Origin: Gerris lacustris
Taxonomy: Eukaryota > Arthropoda > Insecta > Hemiptera > Gerridae
Assembly: GCA_951217055.1 (NCBI GenBank)
Contig: OX578276.1
Coordinates: 158,224,393 to 158,288,392, forward strand
Length of the DNA: 64,000 nucleotides
Direction: 5' to 3'
The notes under the pieces are model-generated. The model did no database searches. It saw nothing but the letters and a program-made list of their open reading frames with translations, and had not been told where the DNA came from. Below, piece by piece: positions 1-11,654 of the stretch (positions are counted from its first letter, which is position 1; each line of letters starts with the position of its first letter). The translations under genes and the position numbers were made by a program.

Positions 1-631
1 CCACCGGAAGACGTAGAACTCTATTATGAAGCCAATCCAGGAAGCCTTCGCTCTAAGATTACGTTGACTTGTTAGCATAACAAAGACATTTGGATGACGA
101 GTTAATGGGTTCTGCATGAATCTCTGTGAGGGATATTTAATAGAAAATTGATAAAAAAGCAAAGATAAGATGTGCTCACTGACAGGAAGCAACACAGTCA
201 AGAAGGTTTAACAATTCCGGCAGTAGGAGCGACGCCTAATTGCAAAGGAGAAATCAAGATAAATTCTTCAGAAAACTCGTTAATTTATAAAGAGGCTTCT
301 AAACAAAGATAAAATATTCAACATTTTTAAATAGTTTACATTAATTAACGGAAAAATAATTTTTATAAAGTGGTGTTTAAAAAGAGGGAAGAAAACTTTA
401 TTAAACAAGTGTAAAATAATCAGAAGGGCTGAATATTAAGGGGGGGGGGGGGATTTAAAATTTTGATAATAAATTAAAGAGTTTATGTTTCAATAACAGA
501 ACCTGCTGGAGTGAAGCCAAACTCTGCACTTATTATTTGAACGAAAAAAGTGGGTCTTTGACAGATCCCACTGTACACAAGATAAACCCATTTCTCACAA
601 AATGTTCTTAAATAAAATATACAAATTTTTT
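1..631. other. unannotated AT-rich sequence
   Basis: I see no coding region or recognised repeat. The only local feature is a poly-G run near 440-452. The stretch ends where a family C repeat begins. Confidence 0.5.
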
Positions 632-1000
632 GCTTCCGAGCTTACCGAAGGTAACGGAAGCATTGTGTTCACTTTTGAGAACGAAAAACTTTTATGCCTC
701 CGATTTTAAAAATTCCTAGACAGAAATCCGTTTCAGACATCAGGGAACATTTTTGGTCTCGTGTCTGTCTGTCTGTCTGTCGGTCTGTGTGTCCGTGAAT
801 TATAAAACGTGTGACGATAACTTGAGTAAATGTTGACCGATTTTAATGACATTTGGTAGACGTGTTCATTTTACCAATGCCCAGGACGAGTTCGTTGGAC
901 AACGTTATCCGTCCAAGCGATTACGAGCAACGCTCGCGTAAACGTGAACTTCAAATTTAAAATTGGAATTTTAGGTCGGGAAACAAATCTGACTTCATCT
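632..1000 (+). repeat. Family C repeat, 5' part
   Basis: The copy opens with a nested hairpin: GCTTCCG (632-638) pairs with CGGAAGC (655-661) and encloses TTACC-GAA-GGTAA (642-654). A (TGTC)n tract follows near 765-785, then the shared segment around GACATTTGG near 850 and a GTAAACGTGAACTTC stretch near 940. Other copies lie at 24.9, 26.5-27.1, 27.3-27.8, 32.5, 51.2-51.5, 53.6-54.1, 59.9 and 62.2 kb. It is non-autonomous; no transposase is visible. The frames across it give SVCLSVC-type proteins that come from the TGTC tract and are not genes. Confidence 0.75.
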
Positions 1001-1101
1001 ATTCAATGAGACAAACATTTTTTTATATTGTTATTTTCTATATTGATATATGACACATACCTTGTGTCAACTGACAAGTTGTCAGACATGATTTATATTT
1101 A

Positions 1102-1158
1102 TTGAAGCGAGCGTAAGCGAGCTTCTTACATTTAACGAAATATGCGTCTTGTCTGTCA

Positions 1159-1221
<63 letters not shown>

Positions 1222-1726
1222 AGTCTGTCTGTCTGTCTGTCAGTCTGTCTGTCTGTCTGTCTGTCTGTGTGTAACGTTTACTAGTCCGACGATAACTTGA
1301 GTTAAAGTTGACCGATTTAGTTGAAATTTGGTATACATCTTCCTTTTACTAATTCTCAGGTTAAGTTCGTTGGACAGCGTGATCCGTCCTAGAGTTCGCG
1401 CGCAATGCTCGCGTAAACGTGAGCTTCAAATTTAAAATTGGAATTTCAGGACGGGAAAAAATTCTATCATCACCTAAAACATTTTTTTCAAATAACATTT
1501 TTCAGTAAAACCAACAACGACACTGCTATGAATTAATAAAGATCGCTAAAACTATTAAAGCGGACCTAAACGTTAAAAATAGAGAAAACAACCTTTTTAC
1601 CGATACCTTACGTTCTAACGTAACGATTTTAATAAAACTTCATGTACATCGTCTAAAGTACAATTGAAACAAGTATGTAAAATTTCAACTTGATACATGC
1701 AGTAGTATTTGAGTAATGAAGTTACT
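1102..1726 (+). repeat. Family E repeat, 3'-truncated, with (TGTC)n
   Basis: It begins with TTGAAGCGAGCG and a self-folding GAAGC/GCTTC end, then a long (TGTC)n tract. The body matches the complete copy at 11.9-12.67 kb (AAAGCGGACCTAAACG, AATAAAACTTCATGTACATC). It stops at about 1726, where a Penelope fragment begins, so the 3' end was lost at or before that junction. Confidence 0.75.
1150..1268 (+). repeat. (TGTC)n microsatellite
   Basis: About 30 near-perfect tetranucleotide units with occasional CAGT and TATC interruptions. It is the expanded form of the short tract found in every family C and E copy. Confidence 0.9.
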
Positions 1727-1729
1727 AAT

Positions 1730-2775
1730 TTAATGTCTTTTGAATCTGCTTTATAGTTTATGGTGTTACTTGTTGATATTTTTAATTTTTCAGTTTTATT
1801 TTTTAATTTGTGGTGGAATGAGTTAAAAAGATCTGAAAAATTAAAAAGATCAAATGTAATTTATCAAATTAAATGTAAAGACTGCGACCATGTATATATC
1901 GGGGAAACCATGCAAAAACTAGAGAGCAGATCAAAACAACATATATATGACATAAGAGCCCAAAATGACAAAACTGCGCTGGCCGTCCATATAAAAAATA
2001 ATAATCTTAAAATAGACCAGGATAACATAAAAATAATGGACACAGAAATAAATGAATCTAAAAGAAAATATCTTGAAGCCGCGTACATAGCCTTAACAAG
2101 TAACACCATAAACTATAAAGCAGATTCAAAAGACATTAATGAATTCTACTCAGCTATCCTAAGCATAAAAAAATAACACATAATGTCTAATCAAATCATA
2201 ATTCCCGCTTCAAACCTAATATACATTTCTCCGTTTAAATTAAATTATAATAAAACGTAAAATAATACACTCATAATAGATGACGAATAAAATAGTAATA
2301 GCTCATAGTATTTAAAAATAAAAATAAATAAATTTTAGATGTTTCCAGTGTTAGATGTTTACATCTTATACATATTAGTAGGTTAAACTCAGGTTACCTC
2401 AAGCTTCTATGTGATATTTTTGTTTATAATCGTTTTTAATTGTTAATTGTTACTGTTTCAAATATGTTATGTTTGTTTAAACCAGTCAGTTTAGAGTTTA
2501 GTAGGAGAGTGACGTCTAAAGACGAATCTAATTATTTAGATGAATTTGACTAATAATTTTTTAAACATGTAACCAAACCTTCGTTTACCGGTAGGTTCTG
2601 TTAACATTAATTATTTTATTTGATCTCATTTTTAAAATAGGTTTTCTTGTGTATAGTGTAAAGTTTATTTATTTTTTCCCCTAGTCAGAACTGTATTTAT
2701 ATGAAGTTAAAATGATGTTTCAGGCACGTCTATGCCCCGGAGTGGGGCGAAATATAGCCATTACGAAAAATTAAA
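1730..2775 (+). mobile_element. Penelope-like element, 3' fragment
   Basis: This holds a GIY-YIG coding fragment (see 1820-2176) and then AT-rich sequence ending near a GCCCC/GGGGC hairpin followed by GAAATATAGCC at 2734-2758. The hairpin-plus-GAAA arrangement resembles the degenerate hammerhead-like motif of Penelope-like element termini. The left edge (1730-1774) is an inverted copy of 2095-2139 inside the coding part, a foldback of the kind produced at Penelope ends. Boundaries are inferred. Confidence 0.6.
1820..2176 (+). pseudogene. Penelope-like retroelement C-terminal GIY-YIG endonuclease fragment
   Basis: The open frame from 1760 gives 138 residues, but its first 20 or so derive from the inverted 1730-1774 segment; recognisable sequence starts near 1820. 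It contains the GIY-YIG pattern: VIY at about residues 33-35, YIG at 46-48 after a C-x2-C pair (KCKDC), an arginine in ESRSKQH, and the glutamate of YLEAAYI near residue 106. This domain nicks target DNA in Penelope-like elements. The reverse transcriptase is absent, so the copy is 5'-truncated and dead. The TIN and KKY motifs toward the end also fit the family. A stand-alone GIY-YIG protein is less likely given the AT-rich repeat context. Confidence 0.7.
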
Positions 2776-2866
2776 CCACATCTTTTTATTACCCTTCACG
2801 GCCCACTTCTATACCTATAGTTAATTTAAAAGGGACAACAAAAGGAAAAAAAAAACTACATTTATT
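2180..2866. other. AT-rich sequence without genes
   Basis: Probably 3' untranslated sequence of the Penelope fragment up to about 2775. Beyond that I see only an A-rich stretch leading into a family B repeat. Confidence 0.4.
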
Positions 2867-3240
2867 AGGGTCCGTAGGCAAAACCAAGGTCCCTTATATT
2901 TTCCTGCGTGTGTCTGTCCTTCTGTCGCCTGCTCTCACTGCAACACCTTTCTTCCGATCACTTTGAAATTTGGCATGCATGTGTCTGGTACCTACCTACA
3001 TATTTTAAAAATATAGCGACTTAAAAAGAAATATGATAAAAAAAATTAAGGGTAAACAAACCTAAGGGTTTAAAAAATATTGTTTTTGTTTGAGACAGTG
3101 TGGGGTATCATATGAAAGGGTAATTCAAGCTGATTATGATCATATATATAAATTTTGGTTATAAGCTTTGATAGGGCGAGCGTAGGCGAGTTTGAAGTTA
3201 GTGTGAAAAGTGTCCCCCCCCCCCTTCTATCTCGCTTATG
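2867..3240 (+). repeat. Family B repeat, 5' part
   Basis: It starts AGGGTCCGTAGGCAAAACC and continues CCCTTATATTTTCCTGCGTG with a TGTCTGTCC tract, then CTTTGAAATTTGGCATGCAT and a C-run at about 3213. The same order is seen at 22.76-23.43 kb (+) and 39.40-40.08 kb (-). The start resembles a lepidopteran repeat that I recall beginning AGGGTTCCGTA; that link is from memory only. Confidence 0.7.
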
Positions 3241-3423
3241 TAAAGTGCACTAATTCTGATAATAATTCTGATATCTCAATCCGACCGCACATAATGACGG
3301 AGAAAATTAACAGAAGGGTTGTTAATTGATTTTAAAAATGAATGGGGCCTCGACCAGTGGGACAAGGCCTACCGTAAACAGGAAAATTAAACGGTACTCT
3401 TTTACTTTGTTACTCGCCTTTTT

Positions 3424-3965
3424 ATTTTCTCATATAAAGAGAAAGTATTATGATGGCGCGTAAATTCGATTTTGAGATTTTGATGGATTTTCACGTTTTG
3501 AGGTCCCCTGAGTCCAAAAAAGTGGTTTTTAAAAAATGTCTCTGTCGTCTGTTGTCTGTGTAGACGCCTGGAGCCTAAACTAGCGGGCTGATTTTGACGA
3601 AATTTAGCATTTATGTTCAGAAAAATCATACCCCAGGGCGAAATCGAGAAATTAATTTTAGCTCCAAATTTGGGGGCGCTACCCCCCAAAAACTCTGGTA
3701 AAACGTGAAAAAAAAATTTCTCGAAAACGGTTCCGTCGATTTTGATTAAATATTATAAAATGTTGACCATTTAAATACGGATCTAACGATATAAGCCATA
3801 TTCTCGGACGGAGAGAGCCCGGGTTCGAGTTCCCGCCCAGGAGAAGTTATTTTTATGTCTAGGTGTGCAATGCAGTTGTCTGCTTGCAATATTAAGCTGA
3901 GCGTGCATTTTAATATTAAACAATAAACATTTTTATTTATAAACAGCTGAAATCGGATCAAAAAT
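3424..3965 (+). repeat. Family D repeat with internal Pol III box B-like motif
   Basis: It starts with a CTC-ATATAAA-GAG hairpin and continues with TTTTGATGGATTT, a TGTCT tract, GATTTTGACGAAATTTAGC and AAAATCATACCCC. Near its 3' side, 3822-3832 reads GGTTCGAGTTC, a good match to the Pol III box B consensus. No convincing A box lies at tRNA spacing upstream. Related copies are at 9605-10250 (-) and 58310-58885 (+), with a tail-only copy at about 5030-5165. A SINE-like or tRNA-chimeric origin is likely but unproven. Confidence 0.65.
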
Positions 3966-4029
3966 AGTAATATTTCTAATTTTTAATAAAACAACATTTT
4001 TTTCCGGTTTCTTTATTTTTCCCCCCTTT

Positions 4030-4975
4030 TAAATAAAAATATGTCAAAAGTGAACATAACAACAAAGAGCATTCCAACGACATGTATCATGAAGGGCATA
4101 TACTATTTTAACTTTTGTACCCCGTACCCCTGGGTACCAATATTGACCATTTCAGATTTATACCTTCTTCTGGTTGGTTACCATGACCGTTCCGAATTTT
4201 GTGCAGATCGGTTCAGCTGTTAAGGGAGAAACTTTTGTACCCCATACCTCGTACCCCTGTGTACCAATTAGGACCATTTCAGATTTATACCTTCCTGTGG
4301 CGTGTCGAATTTCTAGCGGATCGATCTCCGTTCAGAAGGAAACTTTTGTACCCCGTACCCCTGTGCACCAATTTGGACCATTTTAGATTTATACCTTCCT
4401 GTGGTTGGTCACTAAGACCGTTCCGAATTTCGTGTGGATCGATCCTCCGTCCAGGAGGAAACTTTTGTACCCTGTACCCCGTACCTCGTGTACAAATTTG
4501 GACCATTTTAGATTTATACCTTCCTGTGGTTGGTCACTACGACCGTGCCGAATTTCGTGTGGATCGATCCTCCGTCCAGGAGGAAACTTTTGTACCCTGT
4601 ACCCCGTACGCCTGTGTACCAATTTGGGCCATTTCAGATTTACACCTTCCTGTGGTTGGTCACATTGACCGTGCCAAATTTTGTGCGGATCGGTTCAGCC
4701 GTTTAGGAGAAAACTTTTGTACCTCGTACCTCGTACCCCTGTGTACCAATTTGGACCATTTTAGATTTATACCTTCCTGTGGTTGGTCACTACGACCGTG
4801 CCGAATTTCGTGTGGATCGATCCTCCGTCCAGGAGGAAACTTTTGTACCCTGTACCCCGTACGCCTGTGTACCAATTTGGGCCATTTCAGATTTACACCT
4901 TCCCGTGGTTAGTCACTATTACCGTGCCAAATTTTGTGCAGATCGGTTCAGGAGGAGTATGGGAGTATATCTATA
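4030..4975 (+). repeat. Family F repeat with a 126-bp tandem array
   Basis: GTACCAAT-type anchors recur near 4133, 4260, 4365, 4490, 4616, 4743 and 4869, so the unit is about 126 bp with one shorter copy, giving seven copies. Each holds GTACCCC, CAGATTTATACCTTCC, a GACCGT..CCGAATTT segment and CCAGGAGGAAACTTTTG. Because 126 is a multiple of three, long frames stay open on both strands (for example 4199-4912, 237 codons); they are repeat artefacts. Family F fragments also lie at about 8.3, 10.3-10.9, 40.5, 44.1 and 46.5 kb. Confidence 0.8.
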
Positions 4976-5029
4976 GCGTCAGAAAAAATGCAAAGTAAAA
5001 TATAAGAGCTTCGATTCGCTCAGCTCAAT

Positions 5030-5165
5030 AAAATTAGATAAAATGTTGAATAATAATTAAATAATGTGCATACGAAAACTAATAATTGAAAACAGTGGGC
5101 TAAGTAATTGGGAACTCGTATATGAGAAATGTTGTCTGAGTTGTCTCGGACCGATTTTTTATTTT
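5030..5165 (+). repeat. Family D tail fragment
   Basis: It matches the 3' tail of family D at 58.78-58.88 kb: AATAATTA, GAAAACTAATAA, GGGCTAA, AACTCGTATATGAGAAA and GTCTGAGTTGTCTCGGAC. Confidence 0.7.
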
Positions 5166-5229
5166 GAAATTATTTATAAAAGTTTGATATTCCTGTCCTA
5201 AAGAAATTTGACGAAACATCCCTTTGTCT

Positions 5230-5725
5230 TGATTGAAGCGAGCGTAGCGAGCTTCAATCAAGACTACATTCTACGAAATACGACTACATTCAACGAAATA
5301 TGCTCCGTGTCTGTCCGGACCGATTCAACTTGAAATAAATAAAGATCGCTAAAACTATTTAAGCGGACCTAAACGTTTAGAATAGAGAAAACAACCTTTT
5401 TACCGATATCTTACGTTCTAACGATTTTAATAAAACTTCATGTACATCGTCTAAAGTACAATTGAAACAAGTATGTAAAATTTCAACTTGATACATGCAG
5501 TAGTATTTGAGTAATGAAGTGATACATTTATAATATTAGTTTAAAAGCTACTACGGGTGGTAAAGATTCTTATGAAGTAAAGCTTTGTACCGAGTACCCC
5601 CGACCCCCACTCTACCCCTTACTACCCTCTTCCACTTATCTTCAACTATGACATTCATCATGATTAACAAATTTCCATATTCAGTATTTTATTGCAATAC
5701 GCTGGCTTCAATGATAGAGCCACGC
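5230..5725 (+). repeat. Family E repeat, internally shortened
   Basis: It starts ATTGAAGCGAGCGTAGCGAG and ends CACGCGATGCCTAG, the same two ends as the complete copy at 11.9 kb. The (TGTC)n and flanking middle are reduced to a CTGTCC remnant near 5310. Confidence 0.75.
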
Positions 5726-6544
5726 GATGCCTAGTAGTAATTAAATTTGGTACCCGTGTTGAGACGCCTCTCTTGCGTCTAGACTCTACCCACTACTTTT
5801 TCTGTTACGGTGAATTTATCGGGGTAGTTTCGTTTATTAAAAAACTTCCCAGAAGATCAGCCTTCATTAAACTTATGAAGCCACGTCTTTCTTCTACGTA
5901 TCTAGATAAGGAGAACCTTGCTCTCTAACAGAAACCAATACAAATATTGTCAGAACCATTCATGGTACTCCCATGACATAACTTCTCCCTCTTCCCGATG
6001 GGGTATAAGTGCGTCCAGTATAATAGGCTCTTTCATCGGACGAAATCGGATCAGACATAGTCCTATATCGTGTAGGTGTAGCTTTAGAGTTAGGCTCCTC
6101 TTCACAAGGGTCGACTGATTTGCAACGCGATTTTAAACCTGTTGATCACAAAACTGTTTAGCGGCATTGCCCGTGTAGGGGAGTGTAAATCCCCCACACT
6201 GTTCGACTGAAACTAGAATTATATCAAATATCAGTCTCTAACTAATTGCAAGTGATCGTTCTTCCTTGTTGCAATGCGGTTTCAGTTGTAAGTTGCGTGT
6301 CAAATTGTAAGAGAAAATTAATGATCGGTAAATATGAAAATAAGATTTGTTGGAGAGGTAGGAAAAACACGAAGTAATCTACAATTACAGACTTCCTGGG
6401 TATTCCCTTATATTTGTGTTCTTCTCTATGGAATTAACAACCATCCTCACTTATCCTAGGAAACAATGTTTGGACATTCTATAGAATGCTGCAACCTGTA
6501 TCATTAAATTGTTCTGCTGCTACGAACAGCCTAGACCTTATATT
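5726..6544. other. unrecognised sequence
   Basis: Short open frames exist (5692-5928, 5918-6118) but none shows a recognisable motif. Base composition is slightly less AT-rich than the flanks. It may be an old retroelement fragment; I cannot support a name. Confidence 0.3.
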
Positions 6545-7085
6545 TTGGAACGAAGTTCCTTATAGCACGTTCTGGAGCCCGGGAGTGAATCCGAAAAAAC
6601 GACCAAAATCACCGTTACGCAAAATCACCGTCACAAAATCACCGTCACGCAAAATCCGTCACGAAATCTACTGATGACGATAACTTGAGTAAAAAATCAC
6701 CGAGTTAGATTAAATTTGATACACATGTTCATTTTACCAATGCACAGGCTGAGTTCGTCGGTAAACGTTATCCGCCCAAGCGTTCACACGCAACGTAAGC
6801 TTCAAAAGACGGGAAAAAGTGTTATTAAGGAAGCCAGTTACTTGACTTGTTTTGATTTTTTTTTTTTATATATGTCAAAAATGTCACTTTGTTATGTAAA
6901 TAAACAAAATATAATCATGTAAAATTTTACCCTAATACAAGCAAAAGCTGTAGAGTAGGGAAGAGATATATTTTATAATATTTTAAATTAATTGGCCGGG
7001 TAGGTAGAAAACAGTCCTACTTCAATCCAAACTCCTTTAACAAACATACTCTTTCACCATAAACTCATAATGATCAACTTTTTCT
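6545..7085 (+). repeat. Family A repeat, 5' two-thirds
   Basis: It starts TTGGAACGAAGTTCCTTATA, has the GTTCTGGAGCCCGGGAGTGA block, a short CACCGTCACGCAAAAT tandem, then GATAACTTGAGT, GAGTTAGATTAAATTTG and CGTTATCCGCCCAAGCG. It runs in parallel with the complete copy at 32.82-33.62 kb until about 7085, where family G begins. Confidence 0.7.
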
Positions 7086-7092
7086 CATATCC

Positions 7093-8030
7093 AACTAGCT
7101 GAATACCCGTGCTTCGCTACGGGGTGTTTTATTTTCAATTTAATGGATTTATAAACTACCATCAAGAAACATTTAAATTATTTTACTAAGCGAGAATATC
7201 TAGATGCTATCCCTCCCCCTTATTTCTATACCCCCTCCCCTTTGATAAGATAATTTGCTAATATCCCAAATTAGTAATTCATTCCGACTAAATTTTTAAA
7301 ATGGAAAAGCAGTGGTATTTTCCTTCTGTACCCCCCCCCCCCCTCCCTCGGTTGAAATTGGAATTATCTTTTATTAATATACATGCTTACATCCAAAATA
7401 AGAGCTCTTTCTCAAGTATTAACTTCCTAACTTTTGAAGATCGGTCTGGGCTCGATTCACCTTCTTTTCTTACTCTGTCCTTATGTTCCCCTTAGGGATA
7501 AACTTTTAGAAAATCTCTATTGGCAGTTATCAATATAATTTAGAAATTATTATACTACGTATACACTCGTAGATTTTATTTTAGAATTTTAAAGAAGTGG
7601 TCATGATTAAGTAAGTAAAGGTTTAGGCACGGTAAGGCGTTATTTATTAATTATTGCCTTAATATCTAAAAATAAATCTAAATATTTTTTGACAGTGATT
7701 GGAAAGTAATTTCTTTAACAGTTCTTCCTACAGAAATTTCCACAAAACATAAAATATGGCCAGTAGTTTCTTCTGCAATTTTGGTTAAATATATTTTTTA
7801 TGAAAAATTAAATAAGAATTTTGAAATCTATTTAGAAGCCCCGTTCTCAGTTCCATATAAAGCTACCAAATCGTTTTATATCCTTTATCACCCGCAGAAT
7901 TAAGCTTAACATTGTACCCAAGAACCTCCAAAATCTATTCAGCCATTTGGACGTGATTGACGCACAGACAGACAGATATAAAGTTTTCTAAACTTAAATT
8001 CGTTGTCAGGACTACTCATTCAGTGGAAAT
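7093..8030 (+). repeat. Family G repeat
   Basis: It opens ACTAGCTGAATACCCGTG; the CCCGT/ACGGG stem at 7106-7123 encloses GC-TTC-GC. It closes near 7940-7970 with TATTCAGCCATTTGGACGTG and a CAGACAGACAGA tract. The hairpin-start and TGTC/GACA-end design is shared with families A, C, E and B although the bodies differ. Confidence 0.5.
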
Positions 8031-8935
8031 ACCCCATATTCTTTCTCCACAGCTCGGGCCTCCATGTTCTCTAGTGGAGAGATAACCTTATGTAGAGCTA
8101 AAATGGAAAATCAATAAAATAGATAAATTGATGTACTAAAATATTATTTATGTATTAATATGTTTTATTCAATAAAGGTATTTAAAAAAAAAAAAAAAAA
8201 AATAATAAATAAAAATAAATAAATGAATAAATACAAAATTTTAGTCCAATTGGATAAATGTACAGACACAACAATTATTAGTTTTTTATACATAGATATA
8301 GATATATTTTTCCATTTTACCCCCCTAAATGTACATAACAATAATTGTACAGCACTCTACAGCACTCTTAGAGAGCTTTTCAATGTTATGCATCGTGAAG
8401 GGTTTTCATTACTTTTGTTACGGTTATTCGCCGATACTCAGTCGGTTGCAGGGTGGGGTAAGAAGGGAAATCAAGTATGGACCGATTTAGGGAAAATAAA
8501 GGAGATAAGGGGGAAGAGAAAAAGAATTAATAGGGGAAAGGGCCCCACCTCATCTATGGTAAGCTAAGCAAGAGGGGAGATGAGGAAATCCCTCTTAATA
8601 GTAACACAATAGGTATATAATAAGTAGGTAAATAATTTGAGTAACACAATCAGTTACTGAAACTGAATAACATTTTAATCAACAAGCTCTCTTTCCTCAA
8701 GCAATTTGTTACAAGTAAATCCTAAATAAATAAGACATTAAAACTAGGTTAGTAGGAGCCAATAAAATATCTAATGAACTAGTATAACAATCAAGCTATA
8801 AGGAATAACTATAGCATAACAATTTCCAAACATTCCGGAACATGCACATAAATAATATAACAGTAATTAACAAAGTAAAATATAAACTGGGCTACGGAAC
8901 CATTTACAAATAGCCGCAAGATATCAACCCCAAAA
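8031..8935. other. AT-rich spacer with A-run and family F fragment
   Basis: An A-run with AAATA repeats spans about 8185-8225. From about 8270 to 8410 the order TTTTACCCCCCT, AATGTACATAACAA, GAGCTTTTCAATG matches family F. The remainder to 8935 shows nothing I can name. Confidence 0.45.
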
Positions 8936-9520
8936 CTACACGGTCTCTACTTCCCTAATCCCTGGCCAGGTAAGTGCTAGTACCCCGACGCGACTTAACC
9001 GGAACGGCGGTACACGGACGCGGGAGATCCAGATCTATCCAGAGATTGTGTCTTCGAGATTATTTACTTAGCGCTGCTCCCCAGAAAAGATGAGCGAGTG
9101 CACTCGCCTAAGAACAATATATATATAAAGGCGGCCTACCTCTGTTCTGAGGGACTGGGGTCCAAGGTGGATGACCTACTCGAATATCCACCAGTGATGG
9201 GTCGCTGGGTCCTCCACTTAAGCACCTTGAAAGTTACTCGACTCTGTCGTAGGTGGACGAGTTTCCTTAAGTGGCGGCCGAAATCTACTGCCAAAACGGG
9301 GTGGAAGACGTACGTGGAAGGAACACTGATTTTCCACTCTCGAACGTATTCTCCGTAGGTCGTGCGTACTCACGAGATCCGTACCTTAACGTGGATCCCC
9401 ACTCACTGGCGAGATCAGTAACGTTCATCGGCTCTCCCACTCGGTCGTTCGCAATGTAAACAAGCGGCCTACCCGGTCGTGACCAAAGGTGCCTAAACTC
9501 GTTGTAAACAGTGCCCTAAT
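8936..9520. other. GC-rich island, possible solo LTR
   Basis: This block is clearly richer in G+C than its flanks and has non-repetitive sequence with a TATA-like AATATATATATAAAGGCGG at about 9116-9135. No long frame has a recognisable product; the 86-codon frame at 9098 shows no motif. The composition and promoter-like core would suit a solo LTR, but I could not find terminal TG/CA ends with a target duplication, so this stays a guess. Confidence 0.3.
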
Positions 9521-9604
9521 AGCTGACTCTTAAATAATACAAAGATAAATGAATGATACAAGCACTCGGGAATATCTACATTATCTTCGTGATAATTTTC
9601 AGGG

Positions 9605-10250
9605 ATATTTCTGAGTCTAAAATATATATAAAAAATCGGTCCGAGACAACTCAGACAAACTTTCTCATATACGAGTTTATAATTACTTAACCCAGTATTT
9701 TCCATTTATTAGTTTTCAAATGTACATTTAAATATTATTGAACATTTCATCAAAATGTATCATAAAAATAACTTCTCCTGGGCGGGGAATCGAACCCGGG
9801 CTCTCTCCGTCCGCGTTTTAAGCTAATTTCTCAGGAACTAGATTTTTCCCGGGAAAACGGCTTATATCGTTGGATTCGTATTTAAATGGACTACATTTTA
9901 GAATTTTTTAATCAAAATCGTCGGAACCGTTTTCGAGAAATAATTTTTTTTCATGTTTTTTCAGAGTTCTTGGGGGGTAGCGCCCCCAAATTTAGAGCTA
10001 AAATTCATTTCTCGATTTCGCCTAGGGGTATGATTTTTCTGAACATGTATGCCAAATTTCGTCAAAATCGGCCCAGTAGTTTAGGCTCCAGGCGTCTGCA
10101 CAGACGACAGACGACAGACGACAGACAGACAGACATTTTTTAAAAACCACTTTTTTGGACTCAGGGGACCTCAAAATGTGTAAATCCATCAAAATCTCAA
10201 AATCGAATTTTTGCGCCATCACAATACTTTCTCTTTATATGAGAAAGTAA
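9605..10250 (-). repeat. Family D repeat, nearly complete
   Basis: Read on the minus strand it begins at the TTTCTCATATAAAGAGAAAG hairpin (10225-10245), has a TGTC tract near 10110-10135 and the box B-like sequence at about 9790-9800, and ends with the GTCTGAGTTGTCTCGGACCG tail near 9640. It is about 640 bp, the longest copy in the window. Confidence 0.7.
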
Positions 10251-10254
10251 AAAA

Positions 10255-11030
10255 CGTAAGGTTTTCGTAACACTTTGACATTTGTACCCCGTACTTCTGT
10301 GTACCAAAATCAAAATTTCGAAAATGCATGAAGTCAGTGACCTTCCCCTTTTCCCCTTGCTTTGAAGGTCAAGTGTGCAAATTTTCATTGAAATCGGAAT
10401 AAAACGGTAGATTTGAATAAAGAACACACACACGCGCCCGTTCGCGCGCGCGCACACACACTTACGTTGCCATTTCATTTTTACCCCTCTCCTAAATGAA
10501 AATAATGACAAAAACGTACATTACAATTACTTTTCTCTTAAAGAGCCATTCAACGATATGCATCATAAGGGGTACCTATCAATTACTTTGACATTTGTAC
10601 CCCGTACTCCTATGTACCAACATTTTAACTTTATAATCTCATGTAAGCAGTACACTCATAGACACTCTTCATTTGTATAAGATAAAAGACACTCAGACAC
10701 TCTTCATTTATATAAGATGTAGTTATACACATTTTTCCATTTTACCCCCTCCTAAATGAAAATATGACAAAACTGTACATAACAACAATTACTGTACTTT
10801 AAAAGAGCTTTTCAACGATATACATCATTAAAAGTATTCATTACTTTGACATTTGTACCCCGTACCCCTGGGTACAAAAATAAAAATTTCGCAAAATCCT
10901 TTCTTAGTGGATGCCTATGATATGAACCGAGTAGATCCTCAAAATTTCAAGTCTCTCGGTTAAGCAGATTTTGCTGTGCGTTGATTCTGTCAGTCAGTCA
11001 GTCAATAAGGACATTGCCACTTATATTATA
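10255..11030 (+). repeat. Family F fragments and a (TCAG)n tract
   Basis: Three successive GTACCCCGTAC segments (near 10284, 10597, 10857), each preceded by TTTGACATTTGTAC, mark degenerate family F copies separated by about 260-310 bp. A CA/CG-rich stretch lies at 10427-10460. The block ends with GTCAGTCAGTCAGTC at 10988-11004. Confidence 0.6.
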
Positions 11031-11120
11031 GATAACAATAAAAATTATATTATCAACATTACGTATGATTCAACATAAAATTTAAAAACGTAGTATATAA
11101 AAAGTTCTTTTTATCTTGAA
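11030..11120 (-). repeat. Family K repeat fragment
   Basis: The sequence around AACGTAGTATATAAAAAGTT is the reverse complement of the starts of the copies at about 52.85-53.05 kb and 60.34-60.54 kb. Confidence 0.6.
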
Positions 11121-11654
11121 ATTATTTATTCTCAACTCATGAGATCATAATATTTTACATGTTGACAAACATTAAAGAGATAAAAGAGAGATAGAGGCAC
11201 GACATAAATGAGCTTAGACTTCAAAAGCCCACATTAATAAACAAAAATAATAATAATCCATCGAGCAAACCTGCTCAAATTTTTAATTTAATGATTCAAA
11301 AAACACTTGTGTTTTTACAGCCCAATCAATTCTTTCCTAGTGACTTAAAAGTGAAACCATGCTCGCAGCTTCCCAACTCAACCATATATAAATTAAACTA
11401 AATATATTATACACCTTTTAAAGTGCCACAGTCAGGTCCAAAGAGAAAGAATTATTATAAAATAAGAAAGGTAAATAGGCAGTTAGTGGATGAAAGTGGC
11501 CGTACTTGAGTTTATTGTTATGAGCTGCCGAGAGATTGTTATATCCTTCCTAAGTCTGGATTTAAGCTTCCAAATATGAATCATACCGCTGATTAATTAC
11601 ACTTGGATGTTGCGTCACAAATAAGTATTTAGAGTTCATACAAAAAAATCATTT
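11120..11654. other. unrecognised AT-rich sequence
   Basis: I see no motif, long frame or repeat shared with the rest of the window. Confidence 0.4.

Noticed and set aside
4199..4912. A 237-residue open frame
   Set aside because: It comes from a 126-bp tandem repeat whose length is a multiple of three; no domain is visible.
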